Assembly (NCBI GenBank): GCA_964550375.1
Contig: CAZJYX010000016.1
Span: 26,786 to 90,785, forward strand
DNA length: 64,000 nt
Direction: 5' to 3'
From: JAAYXS01 sp964550375
GTDB lineage: Bacteria > Planctomycetota > Phycisphaerae > UBA1845 > Fen-1342
Below the pieces are notes generated by a model. That model searched no databases. It was given only the letters and a program-made list of their open reading frames with translations, and was not told the origin of the DNA. A program made the translations under genes and the position numbers. Of the stretch, positions 1-8,592 are shown piece by piece (within the stretch, counting starts at the first letter, position 1; each line of letters starts with the position of its first letter).

Positions 1-542
1 AGAATCGTGACCTGGTGCAGGCTCTCGGGCGAGAGCGACCAGAAGTCCCACTGCATGGCGTTGCAGCGCATGTTCGTGGCCGGGTCGCGCTTCTGCGTAT
101 GGATGAAATCGGGGAACTTGTACGCGTCGCGGATGAAGAACACGGGCGTGTTGTTACCGACCAGATCCCAGTTGCCCTCATCCGTATAGAACTTCATCGC
201 GAAACCGCGGACGTCGCGCTCGGCGTCGGCCGCGCCGCGCTCGCCGGCCACGGTCGAGAAACGCACGAAGCACTCGGTTTTCTTGCCCACCTTGGAGAAG
301 ATGCCGGCCTTGGTGTACTTGGTGATATCGCCGGTGACCGTGAACGTGCCGTAAGCACCCGAGCCCTTGGCGTGCACGACGCGCTCAGGAATGCGCTCGC
401 GGTTGAAATGGGCGTGCTTCTCAAAGAGCTGCCAATCCTGCACGAGCAGCGGGCCGCGCGGCCCGGCGGTCAAAGAGTTCTGGTTGTCGGCCACGGGAAT
501 GCCGGCCGACGTCGTGAGCTGCGTTTTCTTATTCTCGGCCAT
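1..542 (-). CDS. katA: Catalase (haem, monofunctional), N-terminal part
   Basis: Breaks down hydrogen peroxide to water and oxygen; cytoplasmic haem enzyme. Only the first ~180 residues lie in the window and the gene runs off the left edge. Reading from ATG at 542, the catalytic His is at about residue 57 in RVVHAKGSGA and the catalytic Asn at about 131 in WDLVGNNTP, followed by FFIRD and HTQKR, all hallmark clade-3 catalase segments. The start has a strong ribosome site (GGAAGGAG) and no signal peptide. It lies 98 bp downstream of a Fur/PerR-type regulator on the same strand, the usual arrangement for a peroxide-responsive pair. A short palindrome GACATTGTC (595-603) lies in the gap and could be part of an operator, which is inference. 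Confidence 0.96.
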   Translation of the reverse strand, partial: MAENKKTQLTTSAGIPVADNQNSLTAGPRGPLLVQDWQLFEKHAHFNRERIPERVVHAKGSGAYGTFTVTGDITKYTKAGIFSKVGKKTECFVRFSTVAGERGAADAERDVRGFAMKFYTDEGNWDLVGNNTPVFFIRDAYKFPDFIHTQKRDPATNMRCNAMQWDFWSLSPESLHQVTI

Positions 543-640
543 GACGATCTCCTTCCTGCTGAGGGTGGTCCACCTTCGAAAGCGTCAAATTCCAGACATT
601 GTCCAATTTCACGGCGGCCGGTCGGCGCGGCGCAACGCAT

Positions 641-1039
641 TCAGGAGCGGCGTTTGCGGCCGCGCAACACGACCTGGTAATCCTTGACCTCGAAGTCCCG
701 CAGCGCCTGCTGGCCCGTGACCCGCAGCGCCGTCCAGGGGACGTCGTAGATTCTGCCGGTTTCTTCGTCAACGAAATGATGATGCGCGGCCACCCGCGGC
801 TCGAACACCACCACGCCCTCCTTGAGCACCTGCGACTTGATCAAGCCCTTCTCGACCATCAGGTTCAACGTGTTGTACACCGTCGCCCGCGAGAGCGTCG
901 GGCAGGCCTGCCGAACATGCTCCCAGACCTCGTCCGCCGACGGGTGCGCCGCCGTGGCCAGAACGTACTTGGCCACCGCGATGCGCTGCGGCGTCGCCTG
1001 GATGCCGTGTTCGCGCAGAATCGCCATCACGCGCTGCAT
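641..1039 (-). CDS. Fur-family regulator, PerR-like
   Basis: Metal-dependent DNA-binding repressor, 132 residues from ATG 1039. The winged-helix part is clear (HGIQATPQRIAV, then LSRATVYNTLNLMVEKGLI), followed by the dimerisation/metal region AAHHHFVDEETGRIYDV. The structural zinc CxxC usual in this family (HxHxxCxxCG) is missing: the matching stretch reads DEETG, and there is no C-terminal CxxC. It therefore belongs to the zinc-site-less branch. The catalase gene downstream suggests a peroxide regulator. An alternative start at Met5 (1027) is possible. The upstream-extended reading to 1111 is unlikely because it would cover the promoter. Confidence 0.9.
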   Translation of the reverse strand: MQRVMAILREHGIQATPQRIAVAKYVLATAAHPSADEVWEHVRQACPTLSRATVYNTLNLMVEKGLIKSQVLKEGVVVFEPRVAAHHHFVDEETGRIYDVPWTALRVTGQQALRDFEVKDYQVVLRGRKRRS

Positions 1040-1043
1040 GTGA

Positions 1044-1060
1044 TTTAGACTAGGTTCAAA
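1044..1060. promoter_or_regulatory. Candidate Fur/PerR operator
   Basis: The 17-bp imperfect inverted repeat TTTAGAC-TAG-GTTCAAA (5 of 7 arm positions symmetric) covers the proposed -10 and ends 5 bp from the start codon. This is where an autorepressor site would sit. The link to this regulator is inferred from position and size. Confidence 0.4.
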
Positions 1061-1075
1061 CCGATATTCTGTCAA
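1047..1075 (-). promoter_or_regulatory. Promoter of the Fur/PerR-like gene
   Basis: On the minus strand a consensus -35 TTGACA (1070-1075) is followed after 17 bp by TAGTCT (1047-1052). A start about 7 bp further would fall at the ATG at 1039, so the message would be leaderless or nearly so. Confidence 0.5.
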
Positions 1076-1237
1076 CCTGGAAAAACGCCGGCGCCCAAGC
1101 TTGGCCACCACGATGATGCTGCCACCGCGTCAGAGCCTAAATGTTTGTCTCACAGCTACATATGACTCTACACCTGCCAGGGCAAACCAGTACGCCGGCG
1201 TATTCCGCTTCTCAGGCCAATGTGGCCGCCCATTGCC

Positions 1238-2404
1238 TCATGCGCACCTGGCACCCTTCGATGGCGGCGCATCCCCCGACAGATGCGACACGAACTTCAC
1301 GTACGCCTCCGCCCGGGCGGACCAGGAGTTCGCCGCCGCGAAGGCTTGACGCTTCGCACTATCTGGGGCGCGACGCGTCAACGCCGTCTGCAGGCAATCC
1401 GCGACCTCGGCCGGCGCGCGCGCGACGCTTACCAGATCCCCAAAGCTGCCCGTGTCCGCCACCGGCGTGGTCACGACCGGCTTGCCCAGCGCCAGGTACT
1501 CGTAGATCTTCACCGGATTGGCCGCATTGGCCACGTCGCCGGCCTTGAACGGCACCCAGCAGACGTCAAAAGCCTGCACGTAGGCCGGTACTTGTGCGTA
1601 GGGGCGCAGCCCGAGCAGGTGAGCGTTCGGCAGGTTGGCGATCGCGCGGAGGTCCCCGCGGTTGTCGTGCGGGCCGACAAACACGAACTCGCAATCCGGC
1701 AATGCCTGGAGCACAACGCGCATCAGGTCCCAGTCCAGCCAGTCGTACAGGGCCCCCACGAAACCGACGATCGGCCGGCCGCTGTCGGGTAGGTCGGGCG
1801 GACGCGGCGCGGCGGCCGCCGCCGAGCGGAACCCGTCGGCGTCCACGCCGTTGCGGATGACCGCTATGGGCAGCTCAGGCCGGCGGGCGCGAATGCCGTC
1901 GGCCAATTGCTCCGCCACAACGACGGCCCCATCCGCGCGGGCAATCAACTCGTCCTCCCACTGCTGGTAGTGCCCGGCAAGTTCCGGACGCGGCACGTGC
2001 ACGGCCAGATCGTCGATGCAGTCATAGATGATGCGGCGGAACGGCAATTCGTCGAGCCAAGGGGTCCACAGCGGCGAAACAACCAAGGCGGCGGCCTGAT
2101 CCCAGGATACTCGGCCCTCAAGCTGACGCCGCAGGGCACGCGCCCGGGCGCGGATGCCTCGCTCCAGGCGGACGCGCGATAGACGCGCCCACCAGCGCGC
2201 GGGGTATGTCGGCCAGGGGCGAACGACCGGGACCGCGTCGGCTTCGCGCAGCAGGCTGGTCAGACGCTCGGCAGCCGTGCGGTAGGACGGGACCTGCACG
2301 AAGGTAGTCGGCTGTCCGGCCCGCTGCCAGGCCTCGGTGAGCATGCGCGTGCGGCCAACCAGCTTGAAGTCCCAGGTTACCGCGGCCAACGAAACCAGAT
2401 GCAT
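1238..2404 (-). CDS. Glycosyltransferase, GT4-like
   Basis: Probably transfers a sugar from a nucleotide-sugar donor during surface polysaccharide synthesis; cytoplasmic or membrane-associated. The 388-residue product has a Rossmann N-terminus beginning MHLVSLAAVTWDF, a linker (IRNGVDADGF), and a GT-B C-half with GRPIVGFVGALYDW and the donor-site E-x7-E element in KIYEYLALGKPVVTT. ATG 2404 was chosen because the family begins at this beta strand. A longer reading to 2560 would add about 50 unconserved residues and overlap the upstream gene. The ribosome site is weak. It lies 140 bp after the membrane glycosyltransferase gene on the same strand. Confidence 0.85.
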   Translation of the reverse strand: MHLVSLAAVTWDFKLVGRTRMLTEAWQRAGQPTTFVQVPSYRTAAERLTSLLREADAVPVVRPWPTYPARWWARLSRVRLERGIRARARALRRQLEGRVSWDQAAALVVSPLWTPWLDELPFRRIIYDCIDDLAVHVPRPELAGHYQQWEDELIARADGAVVVAEQLADGIRARRPELPIAVIRNGVDADGFRSAAAAAPRPPDLPDSGRPIVGFVGALYDWLDWDLMRVVLQALPDCEFVFVGPHDNRGDLRAIANLPNAHLLGLRPYAQVPAYVQAFDVCWVPFKAGDVANAANPVKIYEYLALGKPVVTTPVADTGSFGDLVSVARAPAEVADCLQTALTRRAPDSAKRQAFAAANSWSARAEAYVKFVSHLSGDAPPSKGARCA

Positions 2405-2544
2405 GTGCCTGTCGCCTGTACCCACATCCGCGTGGGGCGTCCGACCGTCGGACCAACCCACACCTGCTGCGAAGATTCCGGGCAGTATAGCGGCCACGGC
2501 CGGGCGGGCGATGATCCGGCGATTGCCGAACGCGCGCGGATTGC

Positions 2545-4173
2545 TCAGCCGTCGCCCCAATCGAACGCGAAGGCGTGCAGCCGGGCGGGCCCCGGAACAT
2601 CGCGCACCAGCACGCGCCGGCTGCGACCGGCCAGGTCCGGATCGCTCTCCAGCAGCGTGAGCACGGCCTCGTTGCCGGCGCGTTCATAGCCCGTGCCGGT
2701 CTCGAAAAGGAAGTAGTCGGGGCGCTCGGTCAGGATGTGACGGCGCAGGGCGTCAAGGTACTCGGGCGCTTCATACCACGGCAACCAGGCCGCCCCCGCG
2801 TAGAACACGACGCGCCGCGGACTGGACCCGCTCATGATGCGCTTGGCGGAAATCTCCGGATCCTGGCGCGCCAGTTCGAGCGCTACTTCCGGCAGGTAGT
2901 CGTCTGCCGCGTTCGGCAGGCGAAGTGAGTAGGCGGCCAGCGGCAGCAAGGCGACCACGACCAGACCGATCGCGGCAACACGTTGCCAGGGGCGTGCGGC
3001 GGCGCGAAACGGCCAGGTCAACGCAATGGCCGCAAACGGCAACAGCAGCATGACGACCACCAGCAAATGCCGCGGCGCCAGGTAGCTGTGCTGGTGGAGC
3101 AGAATCAGCGTCAGCGTGAGATGCCCGACCATGCAGCCGATCAGACCGACGAGCGGCGGTCGCAGAACCTGGCGCCGCAAGGCCACCAATGGGAAGGCCG
3201 CCAGCAGCGGCACCACCACCCGCCCGGCGCGAAAGAGCGTGTACAGCACCCAGGGCAGCAGCGCGTACGCGGGCAATTCCAGCGGCTGAAGCTTCGCCAC
3301 GAAAAGCAGCGCGGGCGCGCCGGCGAGCCGGGATACCATGGCGTCCGGCACATGCGCGGCCGGCATGGCGGCCGCGGTTTCCTCGCCGCGGAACCAGTCC
3401 AGCGGGTTCTTGCCCAGCTTGGCCGTAAGGTCGCCCGTCGCCAGCCAGTAGGGGCTGGCGCAGACGCCAAAGGCCGCCAACAGCGTCAACATGCCCAGCA
3501 GCCGGCGCCGCCACGTAATTCGCAGAGCGACCAGCGCGGCCAACCCCGCCAGAATCACCACCAGCCCCTCAGGTCTGGTCAGGTAAGCCAGCGCGCCCGC
3601 CACGCCGCACAGGACCGCGGACCTGATGTGTTCAATGCGCAGCATGGCCCAGGCACCGAGAAGGTAGAACGCCGCGTGCAATTGGTCGGACATGACCTCC
3701 GCTGACAGCCAAACGTTTAGCGGCAGCAGTGCCGCCAGCGCCAGTGCCGCCACGGCCGCCGCGTTGGGGTCGATCGGCAACTCCAGCCGCCGTGCGAGAC
3801 GCCGCGTCAGCAGGCCGGCCAGCAGGACGATCGCCAGGCCGGCAATGCCGGCGGCGACCTGCCCGCTGCGCTGCCACGTCATGGGGCCGTCCGCGGCCCC
3901 GAGCGCCCGAGTCAGGCGCTGGCTGGCGAGCACGGTCAGCGGGAACAGCGGATGCTGGTGCGTCGTCGGCCGGCGCAGGTAGGCCCAGCCTTCATCGCCC
4001 AGGTCCCGAGCGTATTGGCAAAACGTGACGCTGTCGCGCGCAATGCAGGGCATCATTGCGGCGACCATCGTCCGCCAGGCGGCCGCCACGACAATGATGC
4101 CAACAGCCAGCCACAAGAGCCGGCGCGCCGCGTGCGCGGGGGGCAAGGCGGCTGATTGTTCGACTTCCGGCAA
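2545..4173 (-). CDS. Polytopic membrane glycosyltransferase, GT39/ArnT-like
   Basis: A 542-residue membrane protein with a long N-terminal helix (LLWLAVGIIVVAAAW), many further hydrophobic segments to about residue 410, and a soluble C-terminal tail. An early acidic motif follows helix 1 (ARDSVTFCQYARDL), as in PMT/ArnT-type enzymes that use lipid-linked sugars, and THQHPLFPL is typical of the first loop. The start is taken as TTG 4173 because GAGAGGAG lies 5-6 bp upstream. An ATG at 4305 would run into the divergent gene starting at 4290. The exact substrate cannot be told. It is probably co-transcribed with the GT4-like gene downstream. Confidence 0.75.
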   Translation of the reverse strand: MPEVEQSAALPPAHAARRLLWLAVGIIVVAAAWRTMVAAMMPCIARDSVTFCQYARDLGDEGWAYLRRPTTHQHPLFPLTVLASQRLTRALGAADGPMTWQRSGQVAAGIAGLAIVLLAGLLTRRLARRLELPIDPNAAAVAALALAALLPLNVWLSAEVMSDQLHAAFYLLGAWAMLRIEHIRSAVLCGVAGALAYLTRPEGLVVILAGLAALVALRITWRRRLLGMLTLLAAFGVCASPYWLATGDLTAKLGKNPLDWFRGEETAAAMPAAHVPDAMVSRLAGAPALLFVAKLQPLELPAYALLPWVLYTLFRAGRVVVPLLAAFPLVALRRQVLRPPLVGLIGCMVGHLTLTLILLHQHSYLAPRHLLVVVMLLLPFAAIALTWPFRAAARPWQRVAAIGLVVVALLPLAAYSLRLPNAADDYLPEVALELARQDPEISAKRIMSGSSPRRVVFYAGAAWLPWYEAPEYLDALRRHILTERPDYFLFETGTGYERAGNEAVLTLLESDPDLAGRSRRVLVRDVPGPARLHAFAFDWGDG

Positions 4174-4289
4174 CGGTGCTCCTCTCGAATCGCGGCAGGA
4201 AACGGGTGGTTCTGTTGGCGGCGTGATTATACGATGCGCCGCGGCAGGTGTCGTCGGCGGGCGGGGCGCTGGCATGGGAGCAGCCGGGC

Positions 4290-5405
4290 ATGCAGGTTCT
4301 GGCAATCGAGCCTTACTTCGGCGGCAGCCACCGGGCGTTTCTGGAGGGCTGGATTGCGCACAGCCGGCACGCGTGGACCGTCTTGGGGCTGCGCCCGGCG
4401 AAGTGGAAGTGGCGCATGCGCCAGGCGGCCGTCACGTGCGCGCGGCAGATGGCTGACGAGTTGGCCGCCGGGCACCGCTGGGACGTCTTGTTCTGCTCGG
4501 ACATGCTAAACCTCGCCGAGTTTCGCGGGCTGGCCCCGGCGGGCTGGCGCGACTTGCCGGCGCTGGTTTACTTCCACGAGAACCAGCTCACCTATCCCGT
4601 GCAACACGAGGACGAACGCGACTACCACTTCGGCCTGACGAACATGACCACCGCGCTGGCGGCCGAGGCCGTCTGGTTCAATTCCACGTTCAACCGCGAC
4701 TCGTTCCTCGACGCTCTGCCGGCCATGCTCAAGCGCATGCCCGATCACCAGCCCTTAGAGGCGATTGAGCAGATCCGCGCCACGGCGGAAATCCACCCGC
4801 CGGGCATCGCGGCTTTTCCGCCGCGCGGCCCGCGGACCGCGGGACCGCTGCGCATCGTGTGGGCGGCACGCTGGGAACATGACAAGGACCCGGAAACGTT
4901 CTTCGCCGCGCTCTCAGAGCTGCAAGCGCGCGGCGTGCCCTTCCGCGTGAGCGTGCTGGGCGAGCGCTTCGCGCGCTGTCCGGCAGTGTTCGACGAGGCG
5001 CAGGCGGCTCTGCGCGAGCACCTTGACCGGTAGGGTTACCAGGCCCGCTGGGGCGATTACCAAGCAGCCTTGCTGGAAGCGGATGTATTCGTGTCCACGG
5101 CGCAGCACGAGTTCTTCGGAATCAGCGCCGTGGAGGCGCTGGCCGCCGGCGCGTACGTTCTGTTGCCGAACCGGCTGGCGTATCCGGAGGTGCTCGGCGC
5201 GGCGGCCTCGGGGAACGCGGCGCGGTTTCTCTATGACGGGGGCCAGGTAGAGCTGGCGGAGCGGCTAACCGACCTGGCTGAGCGTGTGTCGCGCGGCGAG
5301 TTATGGGACGCTGATCCGGCATTTGGCGTTCGGCTGGCCAAACGGTTCCGCTGGGAGAACCTGGCACCGGGAATGGACGACTCGCTCGCCAGGCTCGCGG
5401 GCTGA
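4290..5405 (+). pseudogene. tRNA-queuosine mannosyltransferase homologue (DUF3524/GTDC1) with in-frame TAG
   Basis: The N-terminal 170 residues match the DUF3524 domain of GTDC1/QTMAN, the enzyme that adds mannose to queuosine in tRNA-Asp: MQVLAIEPYFGGSHRAF, KWKWRMR, YFHENQLTYPVQHEDERDY and FNSTFNRDSF are its signature stretches. The C-terminal GT-B half (LLEADVFVSTAQHEFFGISAVEA) continues in the same frame. A single TAG at 5031-5033 (codon 248) divides them, where relatives as I recall them carry Trp in a W-G-Y motif, so one TGG-to-TAG change explains it. Nothing else is damaged over 371 codons, so the lesion is recent, a sequence error, or read through. Start ATG 4290 has GGGAG 9 bp upstream. 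Confidence 0.82.
5031..5033 (+). other. In-frame TAG inside the queuosine mannosyltransferase homologue
   Basis: The TAG follows LREHLDR and precedes GYQARWGDY in the same frame, at the expected Trp position. The flanking halves align with the family without a gap. Confidence 0.85.
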
Positions 5406-5820
5406 GCGACACCGTGACGCCGCGGCGGCCGAGGTGAATGGGGGCTGTTCCGCTGGCCGCCGGCCAATCCGTGCGGAAAGTCGCCGATCCTTTGCCGTGT
5501 GAGCCAACTGCCGCGTGCGGGATGTGTCAAGTGAGGCAGGTTCTGACGCGCGGATGGCCGCGCGACTTATGGGACCCGGCTGGCCGCTGCTCAGGTGCCA
5601 CAACCAGCCGCCAAACCTGCCCGCGGGTTGCATCGGGCCAGCCCGCTGAGGATACTTGATTCGTTGTGCAGTCTTGGCGGGCTGAGGCGGCACACTTGTG
5701 ACAGCCGTCGGCCGACGGGACCTGTCGGCGCCGGACCTGATTTGGCCCGGCGGTTTTGACGCTGATGAACGGTTCCAACGCCGACATCGGCCACAAAGTA
5801 TCTTGATAGGAGGACAAGGC
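5406..5820 (+). other. Intergenic region, no gene seen
   Basis: 415 bp between the interrupted glycosyltransferase and the DUF1573 gene. No reading frame here has a family resemblance, and no clear promoter pair was found. The last 15 bp hold the strong AGGAGGA ribosome site (5808-5814) of the next gene. Confidence 0.5.
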
Positions 5821-6879
5821 GTGATTCCCTGGAAAGTGCGATGGTCGGCCCTGCTGTGCGTGGCCGGGATGGCGTGCCTGGCGCATGCCCAGCCCAAGAT
5901 GGTCCTGGAGCCTGCGGCGTGGGATTTCGGCGAAGCCTGGCACGGTGAGTTGCCGGAGACCACCCTGCACATCAAGAACGTTGGGACGGAACTGCTGAAG
6001 CTCTCACGCATCCACGCATGCTGAGGGGCTACTGCCAAGCAGCCGGTTCGGCTGGAAGTTCCCCCGGGCGAGTCCCTCTCTGTCCCAGTGACGTTCATCA
6101 CAGCCAGGAAGCAGGAGAAGGTCAGCACGAAGGTTGTCATTAACAGCAACGATCCGCAGCAGCCCGAGGCCAGGTGGCAGATCTCCGGGTTCGTGAAGCG
6201 GACAGTAAACCGGTACCCGGCCGGCGGCCTGTTCGTACTGTCGCTCGACGCCGGCCCCGGACAAACCGGTAGCATCCGTCTGGAAAACCAGATGGAGCAG
6301 CCGATGACGCTCAAGCTCCTCGAGCAATCGATAGAGGGCATCAAGTTCGATATCAAGGAACAGGAGCCGGGCCGCGTGTACGAGGTCAACGCAACCACCA
6401 CCAAGGACTTCGACATCGGGCAGGTGCGCGGCACCGTTACGTTCTTCACCGGCCTGGAGCGCGAGCCGAAGATGGAACTGCCGGTGTACGTGCGGATTTA
6501 CGCCGGCGTGGAGACGTCGCCGCGCGCGCTGTACGTGCATCCCGTCACGCAGAGAGCTCCGACCACGCGCACCATCATGGTGGAAAACTACGGCAACATG
6601 CCGTTCGTGGTGCGCGAAGCGCACTGCGCGCACCCGGGCGTGAAGGTGACCCTGGGCACTCTGCGCGTCTTGCCGCGACGTCCGGGCTCCAACGCTCCGT
6701 CCCCGGTGGCGCATGTCCCGGCGCAGATCACGTTGCCGCCGGGGCCTGATATCCCCCCCGAGGGCATCATCGTCGAGTTCACCACCAATCAGGAGTCGTA
6801 CCCGAAGGCCCAACTGCTGATTACGACTGATACGCAGAAGTACAACCAGATCATGTACGGCGGCGACCCCGAGTCCTGA
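5821..6879 (+). CDS. Secreted DUF1573-like protein with in-frame TGA (candidate selenoprotein)
   Basis: The frame runs from GTG 5821, preceded by AGGAGGA at 6 bp, to 6879. It starts with a signal peptide (hydrophobic to LAHAQ, about residue 24) and a DUF1573 Ig-like domain (WDFGEAWHGELPET, then LHIKNVG, then PPGESLSVPVTF). Codon 68 (6022-6024) is TGA. Aligning without gaps from the PPGES block, TGA falls on the first Cys of the family's SCGCT motif, with the following Gly and the Thr also matching. A hairpin placed like a bacterial SECIS follows. The remaining 284 codons are open and contain further Ig-like beta-rich sequence. Alternatives are a fresh nonsense mutation or a sequence error. 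The role of DUF1573 domains is poorly known; an extracytoplasmic location is likely. Confidence 0.7.
6025..6064 (+). promoter_or_regulatory. SECIS-like hairpin just after the in-frame TGA
   Basis: Immediately after TGA 6022-6024 a lower stem GGGG (6025-6028)/CCCC (6061-6064) encloses an apical stem CAGCCG (6040-6045)/CGGCTG (6049-6054) with loop GTT. The loop begins 22 nt after the TGA with a G first, which fits the bacterial SECIS rule of a loop 16-37 nt away with an early guanosine. GC-rich DNA forms hairpins easily, so this is suggestive only. Confidence 0.4.
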
Positions 6880-6921
6880 TCATATGCCGCTCGACGTGGC
6901 CTGAATCAACTGCCCCCAAAG

Positions 6922-6947
6922 ACGCCGGACACCGCGTCCGGCGTTTT
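6922..6947 (+). terminator. Rho-independent terminator
   Basis: A 9-bp perfect stem ACGCCGGAC/GTCCGGCGT with a 5-nt loop is followed by TTTT, 42 bp after the DUF1573 stop. It may also serve the convergent uvrC gene, which ends at 6981. Confidence 0.85.
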
Positions 6948-6980
6948 CATGCGCCCGCTCGAACGCCGCTGGTGCTTGGG

Positions 6981-8390
6981 CTACTCGCTCGGGCGGCGAC
7001 GGCGAGCCGGTCGGCGCGGGCGCTCGTCTGCGTCGAAGGTTCGCTTGCGGCGCAGCAACTGGTGGTAGTGCTGGCCAAAGCGATGCGCTTCATCCCGAAT
7101 CTGCTGCAGCAGGCGCAAAGCCTCGTCGTTGCGCGCCAGCTTGTGCGGCCGCGTGCGGGCCTGCACGTAGATCAGCTCCTCCCGCTTGGCGAGCGCGACG
7201 ACCATCGGCGGCCGAGCGGCGTGTCCGCCCTCGACGTCTATTGCCTGGTACATCTGCTCGAACGCCCCCAGGGCGGCGTGCAACTGGCCCAGCCCGCCGT
7301 CTATCAGAATGACGTCGGGGAACAGCTCGGCCGAGACGGCCGCATAGCGATAACGCCGTGCGATGACCTCGCGGATCATGGCGTAATCATCGACACCCGC
7401 GACTGTCTTTATCCGAAAACGCCGATAGCCGGACTTGCACGGCTTGCCGTCGATAAAACAGACCAGCGAGCCCACCGAGGCCTCGCCCTGGAGCGTGGCG
7501 ATGTCGATACCCTCGATGACGCGCGGCGCTGCGGCGAGGTCCAACAGGCTGCGGAGCCGTTCCAGGCCGGCGCGCGGATCGACGAAGAAGGCCTCGGGCT
7601 GGACGTCCTCACGCGGATCGCCACTGAGCGCCAGGGATTCAATGGCCTTGATGCGGTCGCGCAGCACGGCCGCCTCCTCGTAGCGCTGTTGCTCCGCGGC
7701 CTGCTGCATCTGCCGGTTCATCTCGCGCAGCAGCACGCTCCGCTTCGAGTTGAGGAAACGCAGCAGGCGCCGGATGTCAGCGGCATACGCCGACCGGCTG
7801 ATGCGGTCGGCGCAGGGCGCCGTGCACTGGTCGATCGCGTGCAGCAGGCAGGGCCGGAAGAAGCGCCGGCGGTCGTCGTCCGCCTTGATTTCCAGCTCGC
7901 ACGTACGGAACTTGAAAACCTTCTGGAGCGCGTTCACCGCGTCGCGCAGACCGGTGGCGTTTATGAAGGGCCCGTACAGTTTGCTGCCCTGGCCGCGCGG
8001 CTGGCGTGTGACGCGCACGCCCGGGAAATCCTCGGACGTCGTTATCTCCAGGTATGGGAAAGTCTTGTCGTCCTTGAGTCGCTCGTTGTAACGTGGCTGA
8101 GTATCCTTTATCAGGCGGTTCTCAGTCAGCAGCGCGTCGACCTCGGTCTCGCATTCGATGAAGTCGATGTCGCGCACGCGTGCAACCATGTGCGCAATCT
8201 CCGGACCGCGCGTGCTCAGCAGGTCGGCCGAGTTCTGAAAGTAACTGGCGACGCGGGCCCGCAGATCCCGGGCCTTGCCAATGTACAACACGACGCCGTC
8301 GGCATCTTTCATCAGGTATACGCCCGGACACTTCGGCAGTGTGCCGATCTTGTCGCGGATTCGACCGAGATCATCGGAATTGATCGACAT
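6981..8390 (-). CDS. uvrC: UvrC excinuclease subunit, lacking C-terminal HhH region
   Basis: Makes the two incisions around a DNA lesion in the UvrABC repair pathway. From ATG 8390 (MSINSDDLGR) the product has the GIY-YIG domain (CPGVYLMKDADG, then LYIGKARDLRARVASYF), the Cys-rich segment (CLLHAIDQCTAPC), the UVR motif (AAEQQRYEEAAVLRDRI) and the RNase H-like 5' nuclease (VILIDGGLGQL), ending with the RDEAHRFG helix that holds the last catalytic His. It stops at 469 residues, whereas usual UvrC proteins are about 600. The tandem helix-hairpin-helix DNA-binding region is replaced by a basic tail (RRPARRRR). No frameshifted HhH remnant is visible downstream. An apparent extension upstream of 8390 is not family-like. 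Confidence 0.95.
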   Translation of the reverse strand: MSINSDDLGRIRDKIGTLPKCPGVYLMKDADGVVLYIGKARDLRARVASYFQNSADLLSTRGPEIAHMVARVRDIDFIECETEVDALLTENRLIKDTQPRYNERLKDDKTFPYLEITTSEDFPGVRVTRQPRGQGSKLYGPFINATGLRDAVNALQKVFKFRTCELEIKADDDRRRFFRPCLLHAIDQCTAPCADRISRSAYAADIRRLLRFLNSKRSVLLREMNRQMQQAAEQQRYEEAAVLRDRIKAIESLALSGDPREDVQPEAFFVDPRAGLERLRSLLDLAAAPRVIEGIDIATLQGEASVGSLVCFIDGKPCKSGYRRFRIKTVAGVDDYAMIREVIARRYRYAAVSAELFPDVILIDGGLGQLHAALGAFEQMYQAIDVEGGHAARPPMVVALAKREELIYVQARTRPHKLARNDEALRLLQQIRDEAHRFGQHYHQLLRRKRTFDADERPRRPARRRRPSE

Positions 8391-8592
8391 TGTCACCGCG
8401 GGATTATATCTCCCGCTGGGCGGGCGGTACCCGGCGCGCCGCCCCTTGCAAATCGCCGGCGACGGTGCTAGAACCTCCGCATCGGGCCCTGTGCGGCCGG
8501 CCTGCGGCGACGCTGGGAGCCGCGGGGCGATTTGTGGGGCCATGCCCCGGGACATGGAAGGCCAACCTGGATAAGGCGTCACGGAGAGCAAT

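Noticed and set aside
5301..6449. Minus-strand frame of about 382 codons across the DUF1573 gene start
   Set aside because: It lies antisense to the signal peptide and DUF1573 domain, and has no ribosome site or family match.
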